DNA of 64,000 nt from Botrimarina colliarenosi (GCF_007859955.1 NZ_SJPR01000001.1:389806-453805); one strand, 5' to 3'. Shown: positions 53,557 to 62,983, counted from the first letter of the stretch. The notes: generated from the letters alone by a model not told the origin. Numbers and translations: made by a program.

Positions 53557-54435
53557 GTGCCCATCACTCAGCCCCTCCTGCCGCCCGACCTCGCCCGTCA
53601 GCTCGAACGCCTCGAGCTGGTGACGCGCAAGGTGTTTCGTGGCCGCATGAAGGGGGAACGCCGGTCGGCCAAGAAGGGGCAGAGCGTTGAGTTCGCGGAC
53701 TACCGGAACTATGTCGCCGGGGACGACCTGCGGTCGCTCGACTGGAACCTCTACGCGCGGCTCGACAAGCTGATCGTCAAACTCTTCCTGGAAGAGGAAG
53801 ACCTGCACTTTTACACGCTGATCGACGCGTCGCCGTCGATGGCGTTTGGCGATCCGACCAAGCTGGAGTACGCCAAGCAGCTCGCCGCGGCGCTCGGGTT
53901 CATCGGGCTGATCCGCACCGACCGCGTCAAAGTCGAATCGCTCGGCGGGCTGCAGAGCCCCGTGCTGCGCGGCCGGCGGGGCGTGTCGCGGCTGCTCGGT
54001 TTTCTCGACACGGTCGAGCCGAACGAGACGGTCAGCCTCGAGGCGGGCGTGCGGCAGTTCTGCTTGCGGAACCATGGCAAGGGGATCGTCGTCTTGCTCA
54101 CCGACCTGATGGACAAGGCGGGCTACGAATCGGCGATGCGTTATCTGGTCGCCCAGCGGATGGACGTCTACGTGATCCAGATCCTCAGCGGCGCCGAGAT
54201 CGACCCCGACGTGGCGGGCGACCTGCGGCTGGTGGACTGCGAAGACGGCGACGCAGCCGAGGTGACCATCAGCGCGCCGCTGATCGCGCGGTACAAAGAG
54301 ACGCTCGCCTCGTTCACCGCCGGCGCCCAGGAATTCTGCGGCCGCCGGGGGATGAACTACCTGCTGACCAGCACCGAACGGCCGGTCGAGGAGCTGATGG
54401 CGACGTGGCTGCGGAAACGGGGTTTGGTGCGGTAA
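53557..54435 (+). CDS. DUF58 protein, MoxR partner
   Basis: A 292-residue DUF58 protein with the hallmark EFADYRNYVAGDDLRSLDWN and LYARLDKLIVKLFLEEEDL, and a VWA-like core with DASPSMAFG as a MIDAS-type DxSxS loop. DUF58 proteins are soluble or membrane-linked partners of MoxR ATPases. The GTG start at 53557 follows three bases after the right arm of the inverted-repeat block, so the repeat now supplies its leader and no Shine-Dalgarno is seen. Confidence 0.93.
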   Translation: MPITQPLLPPDLARQLERLELVTRKVFRGRMKGERRSAKKGQSVEFADYRNYVAGDDLRSLDWNLYARLDKLIVKLFLEEEDLHFYTLIDASPSMAFGDPTKLEYAKQLAAALGFIGLIRTDRVKVESLGGLQSPVLRGRRGVSRLLGFLDTVEPNETVSLEAGVRQFCLRNHGKGIVVLLTDLMDKAGYESAMRYLVAQRMDVYVIQILSGAEIDPDVAGDLRLVDCEDGDAAEVTISAPLIARYKETLASFTAGAQEFCGRRGMNYLLTSTERPVEELMATWLRKRGLVR

Positions 54436-54436
54436 G

Positions 54437-54628
54437 ATTCACCACAGCGAGCACGGCAATACATTTTTTTGGGCGGAGTTGTGGGAGGGGTCTCCTGACC
54501 CCGATGACGCGCACCATGCCATAACGGAATGGAGACCGTTATCGGGGTCAGGAGACCCCTCCCACAGGAACTAGGTTAGGCGTCCAGGGACCCTCTCTCC
54601 GTGGCCTCTGTGCTCTCCGTGGTGAAAC
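54437..54628. repeat. nested palindromic repeats between DUF58 and BatA-VWA genes
   Basis: The inner element 54479-54566 has arms TTGTGGGAGGGGTCTCCTGA (from 54479) and 54537-54566, and matches in reverse the element at 13722-13810, including GCGCACCATGCC beside one arm. The outer pair is ATTCACCACAGCGAGCACGG (54437-54456) against CTCTGTGCTCTCCGTGGTGAA (about 54606-54626). It ends a few bases before the TTG start at 54632. Confidence 0.8.
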
Positions 54629-54631
54629 GAC

Positions 54632-56728
54632 TTGAACGAGCTATTCCGTAATACGCTCTCCCCCACCCAGTGGGCCGTGCTTGCCGCGGTTCCGCCGGCG
54701 ATTCTTGCGCTCTACTTCTTAAAGCTGAAGCGCGTGCCGCTCGAGGTGCCGAGCACGTACCTGTGGCGGAAGAGCATTGAGGACCTGCGGGTCAACAGCC
54801 TATGGCAACGGCTGCGGCAGAGTCTGCTGCTGCTGTTGCAGTTGCTGGCGGTGGCGCTGGCGATCCTCGCGCTACTGCGGCCCGGCTGGCAGGGGACCGA
54901 GCTGACCGGCGGGCGGCTGATCTTCCTCGTCGATAACTCGGCGAGCATGTCGACGACCGACGCCTCGGCCGACGACGGCGTCAGCGAAGGCGACCGCGCG
55001 CGGCTGGCCGTCGCCAAGGAGAAGGTGCTAGGGCTCATCGACCAGATGGACCGCGGCATGACGGCGATGATTGTCTCGTACGCGGGCGAGCCGAACGTCG
55101 TCCAGCAGTTCACCGACAACACCCGGCTGCTGCGCGAACGGCTGGCGACGATCGAGCCGACCATCGGGACCACCGACCTAAAGGGGGCGCTCGACTTGGC
55201 GGGCGGCCTAGCAAACCCGGCCCAGGTGACGGTGCAGGAAGGGGCGCCGGAGGTCGATGTCGTCCCGGCCGAGCCGGCGACGCTGTTCATCTTCAGCGAC
55301 GGCCGCTTCGGCGACGTGCAGGACTTTGCACTCGGGAACCTCGACCCGATCTACGTGCCGCTCGGCTCGGGCAAGACCAACAACCTGGCGATCACCGCCC
55401 TAGAGACCCGCCGCAGCGAGTCGGAACTGGGCCAGCTGCAGGCGTTCGTCCAGGCGGCTAATTATGGCGCCGAGCCGGTCGACGCGATCGTCGAGGTGCG
55501 TCGTGGCGAACGCCTCGTCGACGCCCGACGGCTGTCGATCCCGGCGGGCGAGACGGCCGGCGCGACGCTGGCGATCGGCGAGGCCAACTCGGCGGCCGGC
55601 GAAGGGGCGCTCGAGGCGCGGCTGTCGCGGGAGACGCTCGAGGGCGCCAACGACCGCCTCGAGGTGGACGACGTCGCCTTCGCCGCGATCAACGACAACA
55701 AGGCGAGCCGGGTGCTGCTGGTCACCAGCGGCAACATCGCGGTCGAGCAGGCGCTGACGACAGGCCGCGTCGATCGGCTCGGCGAGGTGACGATCGAGCC
55801 ACCGGCCTTCCTCGATTCCCAAGACTACGAGACCCGCGCCGCGGCCGCGACCTACGACCTCGTGATCTTCGATCGCTGCGTTCCTAAGGAGGCCCCGCGA
55901 GCGAATACGGCCTACATCGGCGTGCTGCCTCCGGGCGAGGCGTGGCGACAGCGCGACGCGGAGGACGCCCCCGTCGCGGCCGAGTCGGTCACCGTGCCGC
56001 AGATCATCGACTGGAACCGCTCGCATCCGCTGCTGGCGAACGTCGAGCTGGGGAACTTCGACATCGTCGAGACGATGCTGCTCACGCCCCCGCCCGGCGC
56101 GGCGACGCTGATCGACGCGGCCGAAGGGCCCGTCGCGGCGATCGCCGCCCGCGACGGCTACGAGGACCTGGTGCTCGGATTCCCCATTTTGATCGAAGTC
56201 GACGGCGCGCTGCAGCGCAACACCGACTGGATCAACCGCCACAGCTTCCCCACGTTCTGGCTGAACGTGTTGGAGTACTTCGTCGCCCGACAAGCGGTCG
56301 GCGAGCGCTCGCTACGGCCGGGCGAGGCGATCGAGTTGCGGCCGCTCTCGCCGGCGAGCGAGACGATCTCGGTCACCTCGCCGTCGGGACGGGAAGAGAC
56401 GCTCCGCCGGCGGGGCGAGCAGCCGTTCGTCTATCGGATGACCGACGAGGTCGGCGTCTACCACCTCGCTGAAGGGGGCCGCGAGACGCGGCGTTTCGCC
56501 GTCAACCTGTTCGACCCGGCCGAGAGCGACGTGCGGCTCCGCACCGACGAGACGCCCGACGACGCCCAGGCGGCGGCGGTCGCCTCGATCAAGATCGGCA
56601 ACATCAACGTCGCCGCGACGGCCGGAGCGGCCCCGGCGCGGCACGAGCTATGGCGGGTGCTGCTGGTGGGGATGTTGGGACTGCTCGTGCTTGAGTGGTA
56701 CGTCTATCACCGGCGTGTGTATATCTAG
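54632..56728 (+). CDS. BatA-VWA membrane protein
   Basis: A 698-residue membrane protein with a TTG start. It opens with a BatA domain: a helix at residues ~14-30 (WAVLAAVPPAILALYFLKL), then PLEVPSTYLWRKSIEDLRVN, and a second helix at ~63-82. The VWA domain has the MIDAS DNSAS at residues 101-105 and a complete strand order. A long beta-rich region follows and a C-terminal helix (~675-692, LWRVLLVGMLGLLVLEWYVY). The gene is the third partner of MoxR and DUF58. A TTG start with no ribosome binding site is inferred from the family N-terminus MNELFRNTLSPTQW. Confidence 0.9.
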   Translation: MNELFRNTLSPTQWAVLAAVPPAILALYFLKLKRVPLEVPSTYLWRKSIEDLRVNSLWQRLRQSLLLLLQLLAVALAILALLRPGWQGTELTGGRLIFLVDNSASMSTTDASADDGVSEGDRARLAVAKEKVLGLIDQMDRGMTAMIVSYAGEPNVVQQFTDNTRLLRERLATIEPTIGTTDLKGALDLAGGLANPAQVTVQEGAPEVDVVPAEPATLFIFSDGRFGDVQDFALGNLDPIYVPLGSGKTNNLAITALETRRSESELGQLQAFVQAANYGAEPVDAIVEVRRGERLVDARRLSIPAGETAGATLAIGEANSAAGEGALEARLSRETLEGANDRLEVDDVAFAAINDNKASRVLLVTSGNIAVEQALTTGRVDRLGEVTIEPPAFLDSQDYETRAAAATYDLVIFDRCVPKEAPRANTAYIGVLPPGEAWRQRDAEDAPVAAESVTVPQIIDWNRSHPLLANVELGNFDIVETMLLTPPPGAATLIDAAEGPVAAIAARDGYEDLVLGFPILIEVDGALQRNTDWINRHSFPTFWLNVLEYFVARQAVGERSLRPGEAIELRPLSPASETISVTSPSGREETLRRRGEQPFVYRMTDEVGVYHLAEGGRETRRFAVNLFDPAESDVRLRTDETPDDAQAAAVASIKIGNINVAATAGAAPARHELWRVLLVGMLGLLVLEWYVYHRRVYI

Positions 56729-56736
56729 TGCGGTGT

Positions 56737-56867
56737 CCCCCTGCTTTTCAGGGAGGGGCCTTTCAGAGAGGGATTAGCGTGGGTTTTCGTTGTTTCGCAC
56801 AGGGAAACTCGCCTTCACGGACGCGTTTCACCCTCCCCTAGCCCCTCCCTGGGAGGGAGCGGGACAC
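56737..56867. repeat. C-rich palindromic element, copy 3 of 3
   Basis: Left part 56737-56780 (TCCCCCTGCTTTTCAGGGAG and on) and right part 56829-56867 (TTTCACCCTCCCCTAGCCCC and on) are imperfect reverse complements of the same family as 22301-22465 and 51517-51615. It fills the spacer after the BatA-VWA gene. Confidence 0.8.
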
Positions 56868-56974
56868 GGGACGTTCCGTAGCGTTGATCGGCCGGTCTGG
56901 GCCAGATACGCTATTGAAGACTCGTTCTACGCCGCTGCAGCGGCACGCCCTATTCCTTATCCAACTAGAACGTC

Positions 56975-58318
56975 ATGCCGCAGCAGCCCGCGTCGCAGCC
57001 CTCGCCCCTCGATCCTCGCAGCGCGTCGCGGCGGCGATTCCTTGGCGCCACCGCGGTGACCGCCGCGTCGGGGCTGGTGACGCCCAAGGCGTTCGGCGCC
57101 GTGCATAGCGGCGGCTCGGAAAAGCTGCGGATCGGTCTGATCGGCAGCGGCGGCCGCGGCAAAGGGGCGGTCTCTGACGCGATGAACGCCGGCAAAGACG
57201 CCGTGCTGGTCGCGATGGCGGACGCGTTTAGCGACAACGTCGAGGCGGCTCACAAGGAGCTCTCGGCGACGTTTGGCGAGCGGGTGCAGGTCCCCGAGGA
57301 ACGCCGCTTCGCCGGCTTCGACGCCTACAAGCAGGTGATCGAGTCGGACTGCGACATCGTCTTCTTAACGACCCCTCCCGGGTTCCGCCCGATCCATTTC
57401 AAGGCGGCCGTCGACGCGGGCAAGCACGTCTTCATGGAGAAGCCGGTCGCCGTTGACGCGGTCGGCATCCGCCAGGTGATGGAGTCGGCCCGCGACGCCA
57501 AGGACAAGGGCCTCGCCGTCGGCGTCGGCCTGCAGCGCCGGCACGACGACCTCTACAACAAGATGGTCGAGAGGATCTGGGACGGCGCCCTCGGTGACGA
57601 GGTCCTTTACACCCGCGTCTATTGGAACGGCGGCGGCGTGTGGACCCGGCCCCGCACGTCGGAGCAGACCGAGATGGAATACCAGATGCGCAACTGGTAC
57701 TACTTCAACTGGATCTGCGGCGACCACATCGTTGAGCAACACATTCACAACCTCGACGTCAGCAACTGGATCAAGCGGGGCCATCCCGTCAAAGCCAACG
57801 GCATCGGCGGCCGAGAGGTCCGCACCGGCAAAGAGCATGGTCAGATCTTCGACCACCACGCCGTGGAGTTCACCTACGCCGACGGCTCGACGATGATGAG
57901 CCAGTGCCGGCACATCGAGGGTTGCTGGTCGCAGGTGTCGGAGTTCGCGCACGGCGTGAACGGCCACTGCAACCTCGGCGGCGGCATGTTCTACGACCGC
58001 AGCGGCAAGGCGACCGAGCGGGTCCGCAAGCAGGGCGAGAACCCGTACGTCCAAGAGCACATCGACCTGCAGAAGAGCATCAAGGACAGCGCGCCGCTTG
58101 CGGAGGGCGAGACCGGCGCCGTCGCCACGATGACGGCGATCCTCGGCCGGCTCGCGACCTACAGCGGCAAGATCGTCGAATGGGACCAAGCGATCGAGTC
58201 GGACATAAGCCTGGCGCCGTCGACGTACGCCTTCGACGCCGACCCGCCGGTCCTGCCGGACGACCAGGGCCGTTACCCGGTCCCCGTGCCGGGCGTTTCT
58301 AACGGCTGGACGGCCTGA
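56975..58318 (+). CDS. Gfo/Idh/MocA family oxidoreductase, Tat-exported
   Basis: A 447-residue NAD(P)-dependent oxidoreductase. The twin-arginine signal SRRRFLGATAVTAASGLV is at residues ~14-31. The Rossmann motif LRIGLIGSGGRGKGAVS follows near residue 50, then MEKPVAVDAVGIRQVMESA with the conserved EKP lysine, and IVEQHIHNLDVSNWIKRGHP containing the His of the active site. Such exported Gfo/Idh/MocA proteins are greatly expanded in planctomycetes and are thought to act on sugars or sugar acids; the substrate is unknown. The ATG at 56975 gives a normal Tat signal. Confidence 0.93.
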   Translation: MPQQPASQPSPLDPRSASRRRFLGATAVTAASGLVTPKAFGAVHSGGSEKLRIGLIGSGGRGKGAVSDAMNAGKDAVLVAMADAFSDNVEAAHKELSATFGERVQVPEERRFAGFDAYKQVIESDCDIVFLTTPPGFRPIHFKAAVDAGKHVFMEKPVAVDAVGIRQVMESARDAKDKGLAVGVGLQRRHDDLYNKMVERIWDGALGDEVLYTRVYWNGGGVWTRPRTSEQTEMEYQMRNWYYFNWICGDHIVEQHIHNLDVSNWIKRGHPVKANGIGGREVRTGKEHGQIFDHHAVEFTYADGSTMMSQCRHIEGCWSQVSEFAHGVNGHCNLGGGMFYDRSGKATERVRKQGENPYVQEHIDLQKSIKDSAPLAEGETGAVATMTAILGRLATYSGKIVEWDQAIESDISLAPSTYAFDADPPVLPDDQGRYPVPVPGVSNGWTA

Positions 58319-58439
58319 ACCCCGGCGGACCCCCGCCGGTCATTTTTGAAGCGTAGCAATCGCCTGGCGCACGGCGTAGCGACATGCTAGGATCGTGCGT
58401 CCGGCGGCGGGTCGTTTTCGGCCCACGCAGCGGGATACC

Positions 58440-58521
58440 GGGGACGTGGCGGAACTGGCAGACGCGCTGGATTTAGGTTCCAGTTCCTTCGGGAGTGCAG
58501 GTTCGATTCCTGTCGTCCCCA
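58440..58521 (+). tRNA. tRNA-Leu (anticodon TAG)
   Basis: A complete type-II tRNA cloverleaf. The acceptor stem GGGGACG (58440-58446) pairs with CGTCCCC (58514-58520), the discriminator is A at 58521, the anticodon arm CTGGA-TT-TAG-GT-TCCAG reads CUA codons, a short variable arm (TTCCTTCGGGAG) is present, and the T-loop is GTTCGATTC. CCA is not encoded. Confidence 0.97.
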
Positions 58522-58598
58522 CTGCTGTGAGCGGCCGGGCGGCGGGTGGAAACGCCCGCCGCCCGGCGCCGCCACAGCCAGCCACCGATTTTTTCACC

Positions 58599-59000
58599 AT
58601 GAATCAAGTCGTCGTCCGCTTTCTCTACGCCGTCCTGGTCGCCTCAGCGGCTGCGCCCGTGATGGCGCACCCGGAGTACCAGAAAGGCTTCCTGGACCAG
58701 TACACCAAGGGGCCCGGCGTCGACAAAGACTTCCGCAAGCTGGCCCGCTCCGCCAAGTGCTATGTTTGCCATCAGGGGAAGGAAGACCGGACCAATTACA
58801 ACCGGTACGGCGAGGCCCTGACGGCCCACCTGTCGGAAAAAGACAAGAAGGACAAGGCCAAGCTCGCCCAGGCGCTCGAAACCGTCGCCGCCCAGCCTTC
58901 CGATGGGGAGGGTTCCGCCACCTTTGGCGAGTTGATCGTTCGCGGAGAACTTCCGGGCGGGCCGCTAGAAGAGTGCAAGAAAGAGCCGACCGGCGGTTGA
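58599..59000 (+). CDS. small exported CxxCH protein (paralog 1)
   Basis: A 133-residue exported protein. The signal peptide is about residues 1-23 (ending APVMA). The mature part has one CYVCHQGK motif: C54, C57 and H58 would attach one c-type heme. The rest is helical and charged (HLSEKDKKDKAKLAQALETV), ending with TFGELIVRGELPGGPLEECK. The next protein has the same plan. No full cytochrome c fold is obvious because a distal Met ligand is not seen. The ATG at 58599 is chosen; the frame runs through the tRNA gene upstream. Confidence 0.82.
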   Translation: MNQVVVRFLYAVLVASAAAPVMAHPEYQKGFLDQYTKGPGVDKDFRKLARSAKCYVCHQGKEDRTNYNRYGEALTAHLSEKDKKDKAKLAQALETVAAQPSDGEGSATFGELIVRGELPGGPLEECKKEPTGG

Positions 59001-59073
59001 TCCGGCGAACCCGCCGAGTCAATCTGGCGTATCGGCTGACGTGACCCCACCCACCCCCCCCTCGGACCCTCTT

Positions 59074-59469
59074 ATGCTCCGCAGCTTGCTCGCCCTGGTC
59101 GTGGCCCTTGGGATTGTCGCGCCCGCGGCCGCGTTCCCCGACTTCCAAAAGCAGTTCATCGCCAAGTACGCCGACGGCACGAACGAGGCGTTCACCGCCG
59201 ACGTGAAGGACGCCAAGTGCTGGGTCTGCCATCAAGGCAAGAAGAAAGACAACCGCAACGCCTACGGCGAAGCGCTGCACGAGTACCTCGGCAAGAAGGA
59301 CCGCAAGGACATCGAGAAGATCGTTGAGTCGCTCGACAAGGTAGCCGCCCAGTCGAGCAACCCGGACGACCCCGAGGCCCCGACGTTTGGCGAACTGATC
59401 GCCGAAGGCAAGCTCCCCGGCGGCTCGCTCGAAGAAGCCAAGCAAGAGCCGACCGAGAGCGAAGAGTAA
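59074..59469 (+). CDS. small exported CxxCH protein (paralog 2)
   Basis: A 131-residue exported protein paralogous to the previous one: signal peptide (ends APAAA), CWVCHQGKKK with C49/C52/H53, the helical HEYLGKKDRKDIEKIVESLD stretch, and TFGELIAEGKLPGGSLEEAK at the end. The ATG at 59074 opens the signal; a GTG at 59041 would add 11 residues. A strong terminator follows, so the two genes probably form one transcript. Possible role: periplasmic electron carriers or heme-binding proteins. Confidence 0.82.
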   Translation: MLRSLLALVVALGIVAPAAAFPDFQKQFIAKYADGTNEAFTADVKDAKCWVCHQGKKKDNRNAYGEALHEYLGKKDRKDIEKIVESLDKVAAQSSNPDDPEAPTFGELIAEGKLPGGSLEEAKQEPTESEE

Positions 59470-59499
59470 TCGCTGGCGGTTGGTAAGACATAAACGCAA

Positions 59500-59538
59500 G
59501 AGCCGCCCCGACCGTGTTGGTCGGGGCGGCTCTTTTTT
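59500..59538 (+). terminator. Rho-independent terminator after CxxCH gene pair
   Basis: A perfect 14-bp stem GAGCCGCCCCGACC / GGTCGGGGCGGCTC with a 5-nt loop is followed by TTTTTT, 31 bp past the stop at 59469. Confidence 0.95.
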
Positions 59539-59653
59539 ATCCGGGATGACCGTGGGCAGCTCGTTGCAGCCCGATTCAATTACCGGCGGCTAGCGCCGTT
59601 CCGCTCACTACGAGGGCCCCTCTGGGATGATCGTGGATCGACCCTCTTTAGCG

Positions 59654-60613
59654 TTAGTTGATCACCGCTTCGAGCACGATCTGGGTCGTGTACGAAGCAC
59701 CGGGCTCGATAACCATCAGCCCCGACTCCGCGCCCTTGGCCTTCATGTTCAGCGGGTCGGGCGTGCAGGTGTAGGGCTCGAGGCAGATCGCTTCGCGATG
59801 CCCCGGCGTGTAGATCACGCAACACGTCATCGATCCGTCGAACGTCTGCCGCAACGTCCGCCCGCTCACGGGATCGGCGAGCTCGGTCGTCGAGGCGCCC
59901 GCGGCGAACCGGTAGGCCGTGTCGAACTCGCGCCCGGCTAGCGGCGCGCCTGCCGCCAACGCGTCGTGTGCCGGGAGCGGCGTGGCGACCCCCGTCGGGA
60001 TCATATCGGCCGACTCCCATTGCGCTTCGACCGGCGCCCTGACGACCGTCGATTCGGGGTCGGCGCCTTCGGCGAGCGGCAACCGGAAGTAGGCGTGCGT
60101 GCCGAAACCGAACGGAATGGCGGCGTCGCCCGGATTCGTGACGCTCAGGTCGAACGTCAGTCGGCTCGCCTCGATCCGATAGGTCGCGGTGACGATGTAA
60201 TCACCCGGCCATTGCCCGAGGGCGGCGGGAGCGTCGATCGACGGGCGGAACTCGGCGGTCACCCGGTCGGCCGCCTGGTCGAGCAGCCGCCACGGGTTGC
60301 GGGGGGCGAAGCCGTGGATCGCATGGCCCTGGCCACTGGTGTCGTCGAGTTGGTACCGCTTGCCGTCCCACTCGACGACGCCGTTGGCGATCCGTCCCGG
60401 GAACGGCGCCAGCAGCGGGATGCCGCTCCGTGAGGGACGCCCGTCGCCGTCGGCGAAGTCGGGCTCGGCCCACAGCAGCTCGCGCGGCGCCGGGTCCGTG
60501 GTGTCGCCGGCAAAGGGGGAGCGCCAGCTAAAGCAGTTGAAGCCCAGACCGACCGCGACATCGGCGGTCGCGTCCGAGTCGGCGGCGGTGAGGCGAACGA
60601 TTTTGGCGGCCAT
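59654..60613 (-). CDS. aldose 1-epimerase family protein
   Basis: A 319-residue galactose-mutarotase-fold protein. The typical phrases are GIPLLAPFPGRIANGVVEWDG, GHAIHGFAPRNPWRLLD (first catalytic His), FGFGTHAYFRLPLAEG (second catalytic His) and AICLEPYTCTPDPLNM (Glu base). It interconverts alpha and beta anomers of a free or phosphorylated sugar; the closest group cannot be fixed by eye. The ATG at 60613 (MAAKIVRLT) is preferred over the frame start at 60703, which runs into a low-complexity Arg/Gly leader. Transcription is convergent with the CxxCH pair. Confidence 0.9.
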   Translation of the reverse strand: MAAKIVRLTAADSDATADVAVGLGFNCFSWRSPFAGDTTDPAPRELLWAEPDFADGDGRPSRSGIPLLAPFPGRIANGVVEWDGKRYQLDDTSGQGHAIHGFAPRNPWRLLDQAADRVTAEFRPSIDAPAALGQWPGDYIVTATYRIEASRLTFDLSVTNPGDAAIPFGFGTHAYFRLPLAEGADPESTVVRAPVEAQWESADMIPTGVATPLPAHDALAAGAPLAGREFDTAYRFAAGASTTELADPVSGRTLRQTFDGSMTCCVIYTPGHREAICLEPYTCTPDPLNMKAKGAESGLMVIEPGASYTTQIVLEAVIN

Positions 60614-60748
60614 CGTGTCGTATCCGGATAGAGGGAATGAGCGGTCGGCGCCAAGTATGCCGCGCACCCCGCGGTCGCGGCGCCCCCGGCCCCCATTGGA
60701 CACGCCGGGGCGGCGGTCTACGCTATGGCAAGCCGCATCAGCGGCGTC

Positions 60749-60824
<76 letters not shown>

Positions 60825-60998
60825 CCGAAGGCAATGCCAGCTTCTCGAGCCGACCGGTTGATCGGCGTTCGTTAGAAGGGCCCCTCTGTAACACGGCGTC
60901 ACCGCCCTCAGATCACAGTCCGGGCGGCGGCATGCCGTCACAGATGGTGCGACGCCGATGACCGCCCAGGAACTTCCTCTCTTGCCGCCCTGCGGCGA

Positions 60999-61592
60999 TT
61001 GCTGATTGCTAATCCCCCGTCCGCAGATACAATATTGGTATCTGCAAAAACGGGAGCAGCAACCAATTCGGAGCGCTGGGTGGCGGTCGACCTTTCTCGA
61101 GACGACTTTGTTGAAGACCGCCAAGGCAGGACGTTTTCTGACGTCCTGAACGACCCGGCGCAACCCTTCGACGACGTGCTGGCCTTCTTCAGCGACGCCG
61201 ATCGGCAACGAAGGATGGAGGAATCCGAGATCCACCACGACCGCGCGCCGCTGGCTGGAGTCATTCGAGAGCTGGAGGCGACCCCCGCTATCGACGCCTA
61301 TTTCGCCACGGTGCATCCGATCGAAACGAAGCGGCTTCGGCAAGCGATCGGGGTTGTCGTGCGGATCGTTATGGAGCGACGCGGGTGGAAGAAGACCGGG
61401 CGTAAGGGATCGATGGGGGTGCGGGCGACTGCCTCCAAAGGCCAGCCGTCGCACAACACTGGCGGGCTCGCTTTTTGGTTTATCCGCGCGGAGCGTTACG
61501 AACTCGCCGCGGGCATGCCGTTCGAGTCGGTAGCGCAGCGCTGCAAGCGGCTGGCGAGCGCCGGCTCCCGCGCGGTGTCGAAGAAGCCTTAG
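60999..61592 (+). CDS. hypothetical protein
   Basis: About 170-197 residues with a clean frame and normal codon use. Recognisable phrases are HDRAPLAGVIRELEATPAID, KRLRQAIGVVVRIVMERRGW and GQPSHNTGGLAFWFIRAERY. No known domain is visible. The start is uncertain: the TTG at 60999 gives the longest version, TTG 61035 is also possible, and no ribosome binding site decides. It lies downstream of tRNA-Val. Confidence 0.55.
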   Translation: MLIANPPSADTILVSAKTGAATNSERWVAVDLSRDDFVEDRQGRTFSDVLNDPAQPFDDVLAFFSDADRQRRMEESEIHHDRAPLAGVIRELEATPAIDAYFATVHPIETKRLRQAIGVVVRIVMERRGWKKTGRKGSMGVRATASKGQPSHNTGGLAFWFIRAERYELAAGMPFESVAQRCKRLASAGSRAVSKKP

Positions 61593-61665
61593 TACAAGCC
61601 GAGAAGCGATAACGATATCCGTCCTCCCAGCCGACGTCCGACTCCGCAACGAAGAATACGCCTGC

Positions 61666-61893
61666 TTGGTGGTGGTCGACGGCTTCCAATCCGCCGTCGC
61701 CCTCATTGCGCTGCTAAGCAGAGCGTTTGTCTTCACGACAAGCGAACCGATCATTTGTGCTCGCGCCTCCGACCACTGCAGCTTCCGGGTGGCTTACGGC
61801 CCCGGCCTCACGCACCGACAGCTTCGCACGCTGCTCTCCTCAATGCCAAGCGTCATCCTCGGCGCCGACATGGAGTCCGGCGACGCGCGGTAG
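61666..61893 (+). CDS. small hypothetical protein
   Basis: A 75-residue open frame from a TTG at 61666 (VVVDGFQSAVALIALLSRAF). In frame upstream there is protein-like sequence back to about 61630 (PADVRLRNEEYACLVVVDGF) but no usual start, so the true gene may begin at a rare codon or be a fragment. It lies between two other small unknown genes on the same strand. Confidence 0.4.
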   Translation: MVVVDGFQSAVALIALLSRAFVFTTSEPIICARASDHCSFRVAYGPGLTHRQLRTLLSSMPSVILGADMESGDAR

Positions 61894-61973
61894 TTTGCTT
61901 TTTTGATTTAGCGTGGCGCCTCTTGGGCCGCGACCGTCGTTCCGATCACGCCCCCTCGAAGTGAGAAGCCACC

Positions 61974-62216
61974 ATGAGCGAGAAGAAACCCGAGCCCCTG
62001 CAGCGAGCGCAAGCGCAGAGGAAGTGCCCCGTCTGCGGTCACTCTTCTTACTCCGTCGACGGCATCCACCCGCAATGCCATCGCGCGAAGGCGGACAAGA
62101 AGCGGCTAGAAGTTCGCGCGGCCGAAGCTCGGGCCAACCCCCCCGAGCCGGTGGAAGCGACCGAGAAGAAGGGCGCCTTTAACAGCGCGGCTCGATTCCG
62201 ATCGCCCGGCGCCTGA
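61974..62216 (+). CDS. small zinc-binding-like protein, unknown function
   Basis: An 80-residue basic protein with CPVCGHSSYSVDGIHPQCH: two Cys pairs arranged as a compact zinc knuckle (CxxC, then PxCH). Both flanks are charged and probably disordered. The ATG at 61974 follows a GAAGTGAGAAG stretch that could act as a ribosome binding site. Similar short proteins occur in planctomycetes; no function is known. Confidence 0.65.
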   Translation: MSEKKPEPLQRAQAQRKCPVCGHSSYSVDGIHPQCHRAKADKKRLEVRAAEARANPPEPVEATEKKGAFNSAARFRSPGA

Positions 62217-62410
62217 GTCGACGCCAAGGGGCTCCTAGAGGGTCCGCATCAAGAATGGCGGTTTCTCACTCGACGCCGCCGCCATCGGGAGTGAAGCAAT
62301 TCCCGGGTCATTCGCCCCTGAAAGTGGACGATAACTGGGTCGGTCCAGCGCTAGCGAAACTTTCCGCAGGCGGACTGGCGACGGTTCGGCGCCCTGCGTA
62401 ACATACGACG

Positions 62411-62785
62411 ATGGTCCGCCTGAGCCGCAACAACTCGATTCGTCTGCTCCTCGTTGCGGCGGCGATCCACCTGCTCGGCGCCTGCCCCTGCGGTTGCCTA
62501 GAGCACAACGGGTGGCGGCTGACGGCCCTCCTGGTGATGGGCGGTGACGATTCGGTTCCCGCCGAGGACGAGCCGTGCGAAGACGGCAAGTCGTGTCACG
62601 ACGCGATGATGGTCTCGTCCCGGGCCGCCGCGCCCGGGACGGAAACCAGTTCTACATGGGTGACGACCACCTCGGCCCCGTCCGCTTGGGCGATCACTGG
62701 CGCCAGTTTGGACATGGCGTCCGCGGCGCCATTCTCCTCGCTCGACCAACCTTCTATCGCGAGGCTGCAGGTTCTCCGCCTGTGA
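62411..62785 (+). CDS. small Cys-rich exported protein upstream of efflux genes
   Basis: A 124-residue protein with a hydrophobic start (LLLVAAAIHLLGACPCGCLE) followed by CEDGKSCHDAMM. The cluster of Cys and His near the end of the signal-like segment may bind metal, which fits the efflux adaptor that begins 246 bp downstream. The start ATG 62411 is the only reasonable one. No family named; metal link is inference. Confidence 0.6.
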   Translation: MVRLSRNNSIRLLLVAAAIHLLGACPCGCLEHNGWRLTALLVMGGDDSVPAEDEPCEDGKSCHDAMMVSSRAAAPGTETSSTWVTTTSAPSAWAITGASLDMASAAPFSSLDQPSIARLQVLRL

Positions 62786-62983
62786 TGCTGCGCGCTGGGG
62801 TGTTTCTGTCGGTCGTTCAGATGTTGCCGTTTAGCGGCATCGCACGACATCTCCCATCAGCGTGCTCGTAGGGAATTCCTGCGCGGCCGCTCCCGTGCTG
62901 AACCCTCGCCGAATCGCCGACGCTGTCGGCTGAAAAGAGCGCGGACGTCGCGATCTCGTCCTTATGGACCATTCACCGATGTG

